Origin: an uncultured Bacteroidales bacterium
GTDB taxonomy: Bacteria > Bacteroidota > Bacteroidia > Bacteroidales > Bacteroidaceae
Assembly: GCA_902763865.1 (NCBI GenBank)
Contig: CACWTR010000032.1
Location: forward strand, 1 to 44,384
DNA length: 44,384 nucleotides
Reading direction: 5' to 3'
Below the pieces are notes generated by a model. The model was not told the origin of the DNA and did no database searches. It worked only from the letters and a program-made list of their open reading frames with translations. Position 1 is the stretch's first letter; every line of letters begins with the position of its first letter. Shown in pieces: positions 26,133-33,403 of the stretch. The translations under genes were made by a program, and so were the position numbers.

Positions 26133-27200
26133 ATGAAAAAGTACAATTTCAATGCCGGCCCCTCAATCCTCCCTCGCGAGGTGATGGAAGCAACGGCTGC
26201 AGCCTGCCTCGAATTCGAGGGCAGCGGTCTCTCTCTGATGGAAACAAGCCATCGCGCAAAGAACTTCCAGCCCATCGTGGATGAGGCTGTCGCTCTGTTT
26301 AAGGAACTGCTCAGTATTCCCGACGGCTACAGCGTCATCTTCCTTGGTGGCGGTGCAAGTCTGGAATTCTGCATGGTGCCCTACAACTTCCTCGAGAAGA
26401 AAGCTGCATACCTCAACACCGGCGTCTGGGCAACCAAGGCCGAAAAGGAAGCAAAGCTCTTCGGCGAAGTAGTGGAAGTGGCCTCCAGCAAGGACAAGAA
26501 CTTTACCTATATCCCCAAGAACTTCACGATTCCCTCTGATGCCGACTATTTCCACATTACGAGCAACAATACCATCTACGGTACGGAGATACTGAAGGAC
26601 CTCGACAGCCCTGTGCCCATGATAGCAGACATGAGCAGCGACATCTTCTCCCGTCCCGTTGACGTGAGCAAGTATGGCATGATATATGGCGGCGCGCAGA
26701 AGAACCTGAGCATGGCAGGCGTCACCTTCTGCATCATCAAGGAAGACCTGCTCGGCAAGGTGAGCCGTCCTATTCCCACGATGCTTGACTATCGCACTCA
26801 TATCAGCAAGGGCAGCATGTTCAATACGCCGCCTACGGTGCCCATCTACTGCGCTCTGCAGAACCTGAAGTGGATAAAGAAGCAGGGTGGTGTAGAGGCA
26901 ATGGAGAAGCTGGCTATCCGTCGCGCCGAGATTGTCTATGGCGAGATTGACCGCAACAAGCTCTTCGTCGGGACAGCCGAGGAGGACAGCCGCTCGCGCA
27001 TGAACATTACCTTCGTACTGAAGCCCGAGTATCAGGAGTTGCAGGACGAGTTCATGGCTTTCGCTACGAGCAAAGGCATGGTGGGCGTGAAGGGACACCG
27101 CGACGTGGGCGGCTTCCGTGCAAGCTGCTACAACGCCATGACCATCGAAGGCTGCGAGGCTCTCGTGGCTTGCATGAAGGAGTTTGAAGCTAAACACTGA
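26133..27200 (+). CDS. serC: Phosphoserine aminotransferase
   Basis: The ATG at 26133 gives 355 residues starting [14 protein letters not shown], the family's usual start; an upstream in-frame ATG at 26079 would add 18 unlike residues. The PLP lysine lies in YGGAQKNLS (Lys190), and GGGASLEF and SRSRMNITF are typical. The enzyme transfers an amino group from glutamate to 3-phosphohydroxypyruvate, giving phosphoserine, and can also act in pyridoxal phosphate synthesis. It is first in an operon with serA (6-base gap) and a DUF1015 gene (3-base gap). Confidence 0.96.
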   Translation: MKKYNFNAGPSILPREVMEATAAACLEFEGSGLSLMETSHRAKNFQPIVDEAVALFKELLSIPDGYSVIFLGGGASLEFCMVPYNFLEKKAAYLNTGVWATKAEKEAKLFGEVVEVASSKDKNFTYIPKNFTIPSDADYFHITSNNTIYGTEILKDLDSPVPMIADMSSDIFSRPVDVSKYGMIYGGAQKNLSMAGVTFCIIKEDLLGKVSRPIPTMLDYRTHISKGSMFNTPPTVPIYCALQNLKWIKKQGGVEAMEKLAIRRAEIVYGEIDRNKLFVGTAEEDSRSRMNITFVLKPEYQELQDEFMAFATSKGMVGVKGHRDVGGFRASCYNAMTIEGCEALVACMKEFEAKH

Positions 27201-27206
27201 TTCACC

Positions 27207-28130
27207 ATGACTAAGGTATTAATTGCAACAGAGAAGCCCTTTAGCGGTGTGGCTGTTAAGGGCATCAAGGAAGTTTTCGATGCAGCGGGCTATGAGGTAG
27301 CTATGCTCGAGAAATACACAGAGAAGAGTCAGCTGCTCGATGCCGTGAAGGACGCGGATGCCATGATTATCCGCTCGGACAAGGTGGATGCTGAAGTGCT
27401 GGATGCAGCCAAGCAGCTGAAGATTGTGGTGCGTGCCGGTGCCGGCTACGACAACATCGACCTTGCAGCAGCCACGGCACATAAGGTGGTTGCCATGAAC
27501 ACACCGGGTCAGAATGCCAACAGCGTGGCCGAGCTTGTCTTCGGCCTGCTCGTCTTCGGCGTCCGCAACTTCTTCAACGGCACCAGCGGCACAGAGCTGA
27601 AAGGCAAGAAGCTGGGCATCCTCGCCTTCGGCAACGTAGGCCGCAACGTGGCCCGCATTGCCAAGGGCTTCGACATGGAAGTTGCAGCCTACGATGCCTA
27701 CTGTCCTGCAGAAGCTATCGAGGCTGCCGGCGTGAAGGCTGCGAAGAGTCAGGAAGAGTTGTTCGAGACGTGCGACATCGTGTCGCTCCACATCCCCGCC
27801 ACTGCCGAGACGAAACAGAGCATCAACTACGACCTCGTCGGCAAGATGAAGAAGGGTGGCATACTTGTCAATACAGCCCGCAAGGAAGTCGTTGACGAAC
27901 CCGGCCTCATCAAGCTCATGGAGGAACGCGAGGACCTGAAGTACCTCACGGACATCAAACCCGATGCCGACGCTGAGTTCGCAGAGAAGTTTGCCGGTCG
28001 CTACTTCGCTACGCCGAAGAAGATGGGTGCACAGACAGCAGAGGCCAATGTCAACGCTGGCATTGCAGCTGCTAACCAGATTGTAGGCTTCCTCCGCGAT
28101 GGTGTCACCAAATTCCAAGTAAACAAGTAG
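27207..28130 (+). CDS. serA: D-3-phosphoglycerate dehydrogenase, short type
   Basis: A 307-residue NAD-dependent D-2-hydroxyacid dehydrogenase, the first step of serine synthesis. It has RAGAGYDNID (the substrate-site arginine near 77), a Rossmann motif in LGILAFGNVGRNVA, and the late VNTARKEVVDE segment. It lacks the C-terminal ACT domain, so the usual serine feedback site is absent. At the place where the superfamily has TPHxGxxT with the catalytic histidine, this protein reads TPKKMGAQT. From memory this is shared by other Bacteroidetes SerA proteins. Operon position after serC supports the call. Confidence 0.92.
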   Translation: MTKVLIATEKPFSGVAVKGIKEVFDAAGYEVAMLEKYTEKSQLLDAVKDADAMIIRSDKVDAEVLDAAKQLKIVVRAGAGYDNIDLAAATAHKVVAMNTPGQNANSVAELVFGLLVFGVRNFFNGTSGTELKGKKLGILAFGNVGRNVARIAKGFDMEVAAYDAYCPAEAIEAAGVKAAKSQEELFETCDIVSLHIPATAETKQSINYDLVGKMKKGGILVNTARKEVVDEPGLIKLMEEREDLKYLTDIKPDADAEFAEKFAGRYFATPKKMGAQTAEANVNAGIAAANQIVGFLRDGVTKFQVNK

Positions 28131-28133
28131 AGT

Positions 28134-29381
28134 ATGGCAAAGATAAAGCCTTTCAAGGGAATCAGGCCACCGAAGGAACTCGTTGAGCAAGTGGAGAGCC
28201 GTCCCTATGATGTGCTCGACTCGGAAGAGGCCCGCGCTGAGGCAGGCGACAACGAGAAGTCGCTCTACCACATCATCAAGCCGGAGATAGACTTCCCCGT
28301 CGGCACAAGCGAATACGACCCCCGCGTCTATGAGAAGGCCGCCGAGAACTTCCAGAAGTTCCAGGACAAAGGTTGGCTCAGGCAGGACAGCGAGGAGATG
28401 TACTACATCTATGCGCAGACAATGAATGGCAAGACGCAGTACGGCCTTGTCGTGGCTGCTGCCGTGGAGGACTACATGAACGGTGTCATCAAGAAGCATG
28501 AATTGACGCGTCGCGACAAGGAAGAGGACCGCATGAAGCACGTCCGCGTGAACAATGCCAACCTCGAGCCTGTCTTCTTCGCCTATCCCGACAATGCCGT
28601 GCTCGACGCCCTCGTCAGCCGCATCACGAAGTCAGAGCCCGAGTACGACTTCATCGCGCCCATCGACGGCTTCCGCCATCAGCTTTGGCTGGTCAAGGGA
28701 CAGGAAGACATCCGCACCGTCACCGAGACCTTCGCCGCTATACCTTATTTATATATAGCGGACGGACACCACCGCAGCGCTGCGGCAGCGCTCGTGGGTG
28801 CTGAGAAGGCCAGGCAGAATCCCAATCATCGTGGCGATGAGGAGTACAACTACTTCATGGCCGTCTGCTTCCCTGCAAGTCAGCTCACCATCCTCGACTA
28901 CAACCGTGTCGTCAAGGACCTGAATGGACTTACCTCCGAGCAGTTCCTCGATGCCATTCGCAAGAACTTCACGGTGGAGGACAAGGGCACTGAGATATAC
29001 AAGCCTGCCAAGCTCCATGAGTTCAGTCTTTACCTCGACGGCCACTGGTTCTCCCTTGTGGCTAAAGAGGGCACCTATGACGACGGCGACCCCATTGGCA
29101 GTCTCGACGTGAGCATCTCCAGCCGTCTGATTCTGGAAGACATCCTGCAGATTGGCGACCTGCGCTCGAGCAACCGCATCGACTTCGTTGGCGGACTTCG
29201 TGGCCTTGGCGAACTGAAGCGGCGCGTCGATAGCGGCGAGATGAAGATGGCCTTGGCCCTCTATCCCGTCAGCATGAAGCAGATCATGGACATTGCCGAC
29301 AGCGGCAACATCATGCCGCCCAAGGCAACATGGTTCGAGCCGAAACTGAGGTCAGGACTGGTGATACATAAACTCTTATAG
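28134..29381 (+). CDS. DUF1015 family protein
   Basis: A 415-residue soluble protein matching DUF1015 over its length: FKGIRPPKELVEQVESRPYDV at the start, the conserved IADGHHRSAAA near 208-218, and NRVVKDLNG. The family's biochemical activity is, to my knowledge, not established; the HHR segment suggests a catalytic or metal site. It sits 3 bases after serA. The serC-serA-DUF1015 order is, from memory, common in Bacteroidetes, which points to a role tied to serine metabolism. The normal length and absence of a signal peptide suggest the cytoplasm. Confidence 0.92.
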   Translation: MAKIKPFKGIRPPKELVEQVESRPYDVLDSEEARAEAGDNEKSLYHIIKPEIDFPVGTSEYDPRVYEKAAENFQKFQDKGWLRQDSEEMYYIYAQTMNGKTQYGLVVAAAVEDYMNGVIKKHELTRRDKEEDRMKHVRVNNANLEPVFFAYPDNAVLDALVSRITKSEPEYDFIAPIDGFRHQLWLVKGQEDIRTVTETFAAIPYLYIADGHHRSAAAALVGAEKARQNPNHRGDEEYNYFMAVCFPASQLTILDYNRVVKDLNGLTSEQFLDAIRKNFTVEDKGTEIYKPAKLHEFSLYLDGHWFSLVAKEGTYDDGDPIGSLDVSISSRLILEDILQIGDLRSSNRIDFVGGLRGLGELKRRVDSGEMKMALALYPVSMKQIMDIADSGNIMPPKATWFEPKLRSGLVIHKLL

Positions 29382-29478
29382 GAGCAAGGGGCGAGGAGCA
29401 AGGTGCATGAGAATACTTCAGCCATTTGCTTTTCGCCATTGAAAACATTCCTCTTGCTCCCTGCCCCTTGCCCCTTAC
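29381..29478. repeat. Large imperfect inverted repeat of GGAGCAAGG units
   Basis: GGAGCAAGGGGCGAGGAGCA (29381-29400) and its approximate complement CTTGCTCCCTGCCCCTTGCC (29453-29472) are separated by about 50 bases. The element fills the gap between the DUF1015 stop and the yigZ-like ATG. Smaller pieces of the same unit occur inside mnmA. Confidence 0.65.
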
Positions 29479-29484
29479 CCCCAA

Positions 29485-30072
29485 ATGACAGACCTTTACA
29501 AAACCATAGCAGCCAAAAGCGAGGGCACTTACACTGAACTCAGGAGTAAGTTCCTCGCTTTTGCGCATCCTGTCAGCACGGTGGAAGAGGCGATGGCGCT
29601 CGTGGAGCAGTATCAGAAGAAGTACTACGATGCCCGCCATGTCTGCTGGGCATACATGATTGGCGCCGACAGAGAGACGTTCCGCAGCAACGACAACGGC
29701 GAGCCGAGCGGCACGGCAGGTAAGCCTATCCTCGGGCAAATCAACTCCAACGAGCTGACCAACATCATCATCCTTGTGGTAAGGTATTTTGGCGGTGTCA
29801 AGCTTGGCACGAGCGGCCTCATCGTGGCCTACCGCACGGCAGCAGCCGAAGCCATTGCCGCCGCCGCCATCGAGGAGCGACAGGTCGAGGCGGAGTACGA
29901 CTTCACCTTCGAGTACCCGCTGATGAATGCCGTGATGAAGGTCATCCGCGACATGGGAGCCCGCGTCCTCTCGCAAAGCTACGACATGGACTGCCAGATG
30001 CGGGTCAGCATCCGCAAAGGACTTCTCGAAGAACTCAAGACGCGCCTCAAGAAAGCCATCGAGCCTTATTAG
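29485..30072 (+). CDS. YigZ/IMPACT family protein
   Basis: A 195-residue cytoplasmic protein of the UPF0029/IMPACT family. The N-terminal domain has KFLAFAHPV, DARHVCWAY, the hallmark NGEPSGTAGKPIL near 72-84, and VVRYFGGVKLGTSGLIVAYR; a smaller ferredoxin-like domain follows from about residue 130. Bacterial members are linked to translation by analogy with eukaryotic IMPACT, but the exact role is unclear. It follows the DUF1015 gene after 103 bases of inverted-repeat sequence, so it may be separately transcribed. Length and motifs are normal. Confidence 0.93.
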   Translation: MTDLYKTIAAKSEGTYTELRSKFLAFAHPVSTVEEAMALVEQYQKKYYDARHVCWAYMIGADRETFRSNDNGEPSGTAGKPILGQINSNELTNIIILVVRYFGGVKLGTSGLIVAYRTAAAEAIAAAAIEERQVEAEYDFTFEYPLMNAVMKVIRDMGARVLSQSYDMDCQMRVSIRKGLLEELKTRLKKAIEPY

Positions 30073-30078
30073 CCAATT

Positions 30079-30161
30079 GTCGTTATGACGTTATTTCGTT
30101 ATTTCGTTATAACGATGGCCTCGTGATAACGTTATCCCGTTATAACGTCATGACGAAATCC
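30079..30161. repeat. GTTATnACG palindrome cluster, downstream copy
   Basis: About eight copies of CGTTAT or its complement in 83 bases, with self-complementary cores CGTTATAACG and CGTCATGACG. It lies between the convergent ends of the yigZ-like gene and the four-helix-bundle gene. A related cluster lies at 30951-31020 on the other side of the latter. Confidence 0.85.
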
Positions 30162-30164
30162 TTT

Positions 30165-30905
30165 TCACACGATATTCCTCGTCCCGTTGCAGGCGGGATA
30201 GTTTGAGCAGCTCCAGAACTCTCTGCCGGAGTTCATGCCCTTCTTCGCTATTCGCTTTATCATGGGCTTGCCGCATTGAGGACAGAGGGGAGCATCGTCC
30301 TGCAGGCTCTTTTCTGTGCGATGGGCGAGGCGTTCTGCTGTCAGGGCCTCCGTGAAGCCACCTTCCTCGCGGAACGTCGCCAGTTGGTTCTCTATCTGCC
30401 TGCTGAGCATCAGGACAAGACGATTGCAGAGCACCAGGATACAGTTGGCCACCGCCATCGAGTCCTCGGAAAGCAGCCACTTGTCGAAGCGATGCTTTTG
30501 CTTCAAGATGTGGATGCTGCTTTGGTAAAGGACATCGTCCTGATAGTCCGGCTTGTCGAGTTTGATGCTTGCCACCTCGCTGTACTCTGCCGAATGCGTT
30601 GACCACGGCAACTGTTCGTGCCTCAGCAGCCAGTTCAAGTAGTCGTTAGCCAGTTCCGAGAGCGTGGCGCGGGCAACATCCGTGAGCTTCATCTCCGTCT
30701 CCTTCGAAGTGGAGTGCCGCGAGTTGCCTTCGGCGATATTGGCTGGAGCAGAACGTGCAGCTTGCGTCATCTGGTCGAACTGCCGTCCGCAAGGGTCGTT
30801 CGAGTGATTGAGGAAGCGCGAACAGAAGTCCTGCGTCGCCAACTGAATCACATTCGCCATCACCCAAGTATCGAGCCAATAGAAGCCGAATCGCGAGATT
30901 TGCAT
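30165..30905 (-). CDS. Four-helix-bundle protein with topoisomerase-type C4 zinc finger
   Basis: A 246-residue protein. Residues 1-190 are helical and resemble the S23/four-helix-bundle family: FGFYWLDTWVMANVIQLAT, FLNHSNDPCGRQFDQMTQAARS and the family-like ANIAEGNSR near 54-62. Residues 207-240 form a zinc finger like those at the end of bacterial topoisomerase I: CPQCGKPM, then FWSCSNYPAC. The S23 family includes proteins encoded in 23S rRNA intervening sequences and the DGR accessory protein Avd, which bind nucleic acid; this is an analogy only. It has a good promoter, a long leader containing a palindrome cluster, and a second cluster at its 3' end. The function is unknown; nucleic-acid binding is likely. 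Confidence 0.85.
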   Translation of the reverse strand: MQISRFGFYWLDTWVMANVIQLATQDFCSRFLNHSNDPCGRQFDQMTQAARSAPANIAEGNSRHSTSKETEMKLTDVARATLSELANDYLNWLLRHEQLPWSTHSAEYSEVASIKLDKPDYQDDVLYQSSIHILKQKHRFDKWLLSEDSMAVANCILVLCNRLVLMLSRQIENQLATFREEGGFTEALTAERLAHRTEKSLQDDAPLCPQCGKPMIKRIAKKGMNSGREFWSCSNYPACNGTRNIV

Positions 30906-30950
30906 GATGTTTAGTCTTTAGTGGTTAATATTTAGTTATTGCTCTTTTGT

Positions 30951-31020
30951 CGTTATGACGTTATGACGTTATGACGAAACCTATCGTTATATCGTTATTC
31001 CGTTATCACGTTATAACGTC
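30951..31020. repeat. GTTATnACG palindrome cluster, leader copy
   Basis: Tandem GTTATGAC units then CGTTATnn units, ending in CGTTATAACG, across 70 bases. The cluster lies in the predicted 5' untranslated leader of the four-helix-bundle gene, between its promoter (31038-31068) and its ATG at 30905. It shares the opening TGTCGTTATGACGTTAT with the downstream copy. Confidence 0.85.
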
Positions 31021-31037
31021 AATTCTCTAATTCCCCG

Positions 31038-31068
31038 CAAAGTTACGGAAATTTTCCTTTGCTGCAAA
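31038..31068 (-). promoter_or_regulatory. Promoter of the four-helix-bundle gene
   Basis: On the minus strand TTTG (31065-31068), 19 bases, then TAACTTTG (31038-31045): a full match to TTTG-N19-21-TAnnTTTG. The predicted leader to the ATG at 30905 is about 128 bases and contains the GTTATnACG cluster. Confidence 0.78.
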
Positions 31069-31120
31069 GCTTTTCCGTTTCATTTTCCCCTTTGCGCAGC
31101 CTGCTTTTCAGACATAACTT

Positions 31121-31167
31121 TTTTCGGGAGGATCTTGCTGTTAATTGTCAGCGCATTCTCCCGAAAA
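31121..31167. repeat. 10-bp inverted repeat
   Basis: TTTTCGGGAG (31121-31130) and CTCCCGAAAA (31158-31167), perfect arms with a 27-base loop. It lies between the four-helix-bundle promoter and the CCAGTAC palindromic element. No T-run follows in either direction that would make it a clear terminator. Confidence 0.6.
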
Positions 31168-31214
31168 TCCTTTCTTATATATTGGCATCCAGTATGAACG
31201 CTTCGTGGGGCAAT

Positions 31215-31284
31215 GCCAGTACTATCGCGGGAAAACTCCAGTACCACCGCGGGAGTACTGGAGTTTTCCCCTGGGAGTACTGGC
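31215..31284. repeat. CCAGTAC palindromic element, copy 1
   Basis: A 70-base element bounded by GCCAGTAC and GTACTGGC. It contains CCAGTACCACCGCGG, GAGTACTGGAGTTTTC and several arms that can pair. A second copy of the same family is at 42885-42957, 11.6 kb away. It lies just downstream of the AraC-type relic. Confidence 0.85.
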
Positions 31285-31297
31285 CCTTCCTTATAGG

Positions 31298-31516
31298 CTA
31301 TGTGCCGACACCATCAGCCTCTCTTGCAGTTGTCGCGCGGGGCGAGAGACCTTTCATGCAGAGGAAGAACTTGCTGAGCGAGGTGGAGTCGGCGAAGTGG
31401 AGGAGGTCGGCGATTTGCTGGATGCTGAGGCTCGACGTGCGCAGCAGGAAGGCGACCTCCATCATGAGCATTTGGTTAATGTAGTCGATGACGATGTGGC
31501 CTCCTTTTCGATAAAT
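31298..31516 (-). pseudogene. AraC-type DNA-binding domain relic
   Basis: On the minus strand, 73 codons between two stops (TAG at 31517-31519 and TAG at 31298-31300) read IYRKGGHIVIDYINQMLMM and then SIQQIADLLHFADSTSLSKF and FLCMKGLSPRA. This fits the second helix-turn-helix of AraC/XylS regulators, with its usual ending KGLSPxx. No start codon lies before the conserved part, and the first helix-turn-helix and sensor domain are gone. The last residues after SPRA are unlike the family's YR end. A decayed regulator truncated at both ends is the simplest reading. Confidence 0.7.
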
Positions 31517-31686
31517 CTAAATCGCAAGACCATTATAACGAATTGATGAGAACAAGGCATAGTCTGAAAGTGTCATTTGCCTTTGCTTGCGACTAAAAAC
31601 CTTGCGAAGGCTGGGAAAGCCGGGGTTTTGATGGCCGGGAAGCGAAAAAAAAGCGCGGAGATGAAGCTTTTCTGAATTAAATGTCG

Positions 31687-31694
31687 TACCTTTG
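31687..31694 (+). promoter_or_regulatory. -7 box of rarA
   Basis: TACCTTTG ends at 31694, only 8 bases before the ATG at 31703. Transcription would begin within a few bases of the ATG. This also argues against the GTG at 31694 as the start. Confidence 0.65.
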
Positions 31695-31702
31695 TGTTCG
31701 AT

Positions 31703-32974
31703 ATGCAGCCATTAGCAGAAAGAATGCGTCCGCAGACGCTCGACGGTTACATCGGGCAGCAGCACCTGGTGGGGCCTGGTGCCGTGCTTCGCCGGATGGT
31801 GGAGAGCGGACACATCAGCAGCTTCATCCTCTGGGGGCCGCCCGGAGTGGGGAAGACCACCTTAGCCAGCATCATTGCCAGGAAGCTGGACATCCCCTTC
31901 TTCACGCTCAGTGCTGTCACGAGCGGCGTGAAGGAGGTGCGCGACGTCATCGAGAAGGCTCGCTCCACCCGCTTCTTCAATCAGAACAATCCGATTCTCT
32001 TCATCGACGAGATACACCGCTTCTCCAAGTCGCAGCAGGATTCGCTGCTTGGGGCCGTGGAGCAGGGAGTGGTGACGCTCATCGGTGCGACGACGGAGAA
32101 TCCCTCCTTCGAGGTCATACGCCCATTGCTCTCCCGTTGTCAGGTCTATGTCCTCAAACCATTGGAGGACAAAGATTTGATTGCGCTTGCCCATCATGCC
32201 GTCGAACACGACGCTGAGCTCAGTCGGCGCACCTTCCGCTTCACGGAAACGGGGGCGTTGCTGCGGTTCAGCGGGGGCGATGCCCGCAAGTTGCTCAACA
32301 CCCTGGAACTTGTCTATGAGTCGGCACCGGAAGAGGGCGACATCGACATAACCGATGCTGTCGTGACCGACTGCCTGCAGCAGAATCCCCTGGCATACGA
32401 CAAGGACGGCGAGATGCACTACGACATCATCTCGGCCTTCATCAAGAGCATTCGCGGCAGCGACCCCGATGCCGCCATCTACTGGTTGGCACGCATGATA
32501 GAGGGTGGGGAGGACCCTGCCTTCATTGCGCGGAGGCTTGTCATCAGTGCCAGCGAGGACATCGGCCTTGCCAATCCCAATGCCCTTCTGCTTGCTAACG
32601 CTGCCTTCGATGCCGTGATGAAGCTGGGTTGGCCCGAGGGACGCATCCCGCTGGCCGAAGCCACTGTCTATCTGGCAGCAAGCCCCAAGAGCAACTCGGC
32701 ATACATGGCTGTCAACGATGCCTTGCAGACGGTGCAGCAGACGGGCAACCAGCCTGTTCCGCTCCATCTCCGCAACGCGCCGACGGGCCTGATGAAGGAA
32801 CTCGGATACAGCAAGGGCTACAAGTATGCCCACGACTACGAAGGCAACTTCGTGCGCCAGCAATACCTGCCCGACGAGCTTCAGGGGCAGCGTTTCTGGC
32901 ATCCGCAAAGCAACCCGGCAGAGGACAAGCTTCGCGCCCAAATGGAAAAGTGCTGGGGGAGTAAGAGGGATTAG
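31703..32974 (+). CDS. rarA: Replication-associated recombination protein A (RarA/MgsA)
   Basis: A 423-residue AAA+ ATPase of the RarA/MgsA/WRNIP1 family that acts at stalled replication forks. Visible features: ERMRPQTLDGYIGQQHLVGP at the start, Walker A GPPGVGKTT at 45-53, Walker B LFIDEIHRF at 99-107, the sensor GATTENPSFE, and the C-terminal tetramerisation region with YKYAHDYEGNFVRQQYLPD. The in-frame GTG at 31694 is within the -7 box, so the ATG at 31703 is used, giving an almost leaderless mRNA. Its TAG stop lies inside the first unit of a heptamer repeat array. Confidence 0.95.
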   Translation: MQPLAERMRPQTLDGYIGQQHLVGPGAVLRRMVESGHISSFILWGPPGVGKTTLASIIARKLDIPFFTLSAVTSGVKEVRDVIEKARSTRFFNQNNPILFIDEIHRFSKSQQDSLLGAVEQGVVTLIGATTENPSFEVIRPLLSRCQVYVLKPLEDKDLIALAHHAVEHDAELSRRTFRFTETGALLRFSGGDARKLLNTLELVYESAPEEGDIDITDAVVTDCLQQNPLAYDKDGEMHYDIISAFIKSIRGSDPDAAIYWLARMIEGGEDPAFIARRLVISASEDIGLANPNALLLANAAFDAVMKLGWPEGRIPLAEATVYLAASPKSNSAYMAVNDALQTVQQTGNQPVPLHLRNAPTGLMKELGYSKGYKYAHDYEGNFVRQQYLPDELQGQRFWHPQSNPAEDKLRAQMEKCWGSKRD

Positions 32975-33043
32975 AGATTAGGGATTAGAGATTAGAGATT
33001 AGGGATTAGAGATTAGAGATTAGAGAATAGGGATTAGGGATTA
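32968..33043 (+). repeat. GATTAGA/GATTAGG heptamer array
   Basis: About eleven near-perfect 7-base units (GATTAGA or GATTAGG) run from the last codons of rarA to 33043. The first unit supplies the rarA stop codon. Copy number could vary by slippage. Confidence 0.9.
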
Positions 33044-33064
33044 ACATTTAACCATATCAGCATC

Positions 33065-33253
33065 GTGAGCGACGGGAATTTCAATCGAGCCTTGCTTCCA
33101 TCCACTCCCTACAGGAGCGGCGTCCGGATGGGACAGCAGCAGACCAGGAGCAAAGCTATCCAGGTCCTCCGGCGTGCCTTGCAGCAGACTGCTCCGCCTC
33201 TTTCCCCGGAACAGAAGGAAGCCATCATCCGCTACTTCGAGAATGAGCTTTAA
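33065..33253 (+). CDS. Small hypothetical protein
   Basis: A 62-residue frame starting with GTG at 33065 and ending TAA at 33253. It has a polar middle, YRSGVRMGQQQTRSKAIQVL, and a helical end, SPEQKEAIIRYFENEL. Codon choice resembles its neighbours. There is no ATG start and no promoter box immediately upstream, and the frame is open into the heptamer array, so the start is uncertain. I do not recognise the family. It lies between rarA and hisH on the same strand and could be cotranscribed with rarA. Confidence 0.5.
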   Translation: MSDGNFNRALLPSTPYRSGVRMGQQQTRSKAIQVLRRALQQTAPPLSPEQKEAIIRYFENEL

Positions 33254-33362
33254 GGCCGCATTCCGGCAGAAACGTGAGCCTCCAGCAACTTCCGAACCCT
33301 CCATTTTCGTCCGAAAAGACTTCTTTTCCGGCTATTCGTTTCCTCCTTTAATAAATAATGTG

Positions 33363-33370
33363 TATCTTTG
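33363..33370 (+). promoter_or_regulatory. -7 box of the hisHAF-IE operon
   Basis: TATCTTTG lies 33 bases before the hisH ATG. Twenty bases upstream is a TTT near 33339-33341, a partial -33 match. This gives hisH-hisA-hisF-hisIE their own promoter. Confidence 0.7.
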
Positions 33371-33403
33371 CACGCCCGAATATTAGAATTTCGGACAGGA
33401 AGC

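Noticed and set aside
31121-31167. 10-bp inverted repeat considered as a terminator
   Set aside because: The 27-base loop is long and no T-run follows the stem in either direction.
31059-31484. Plus-strand frame between the four-helix-bundle gene and rarA
   Set aside because: It runs through palindromic repeats and antisense to the AraC-type relic, and its sequence shows no domain.
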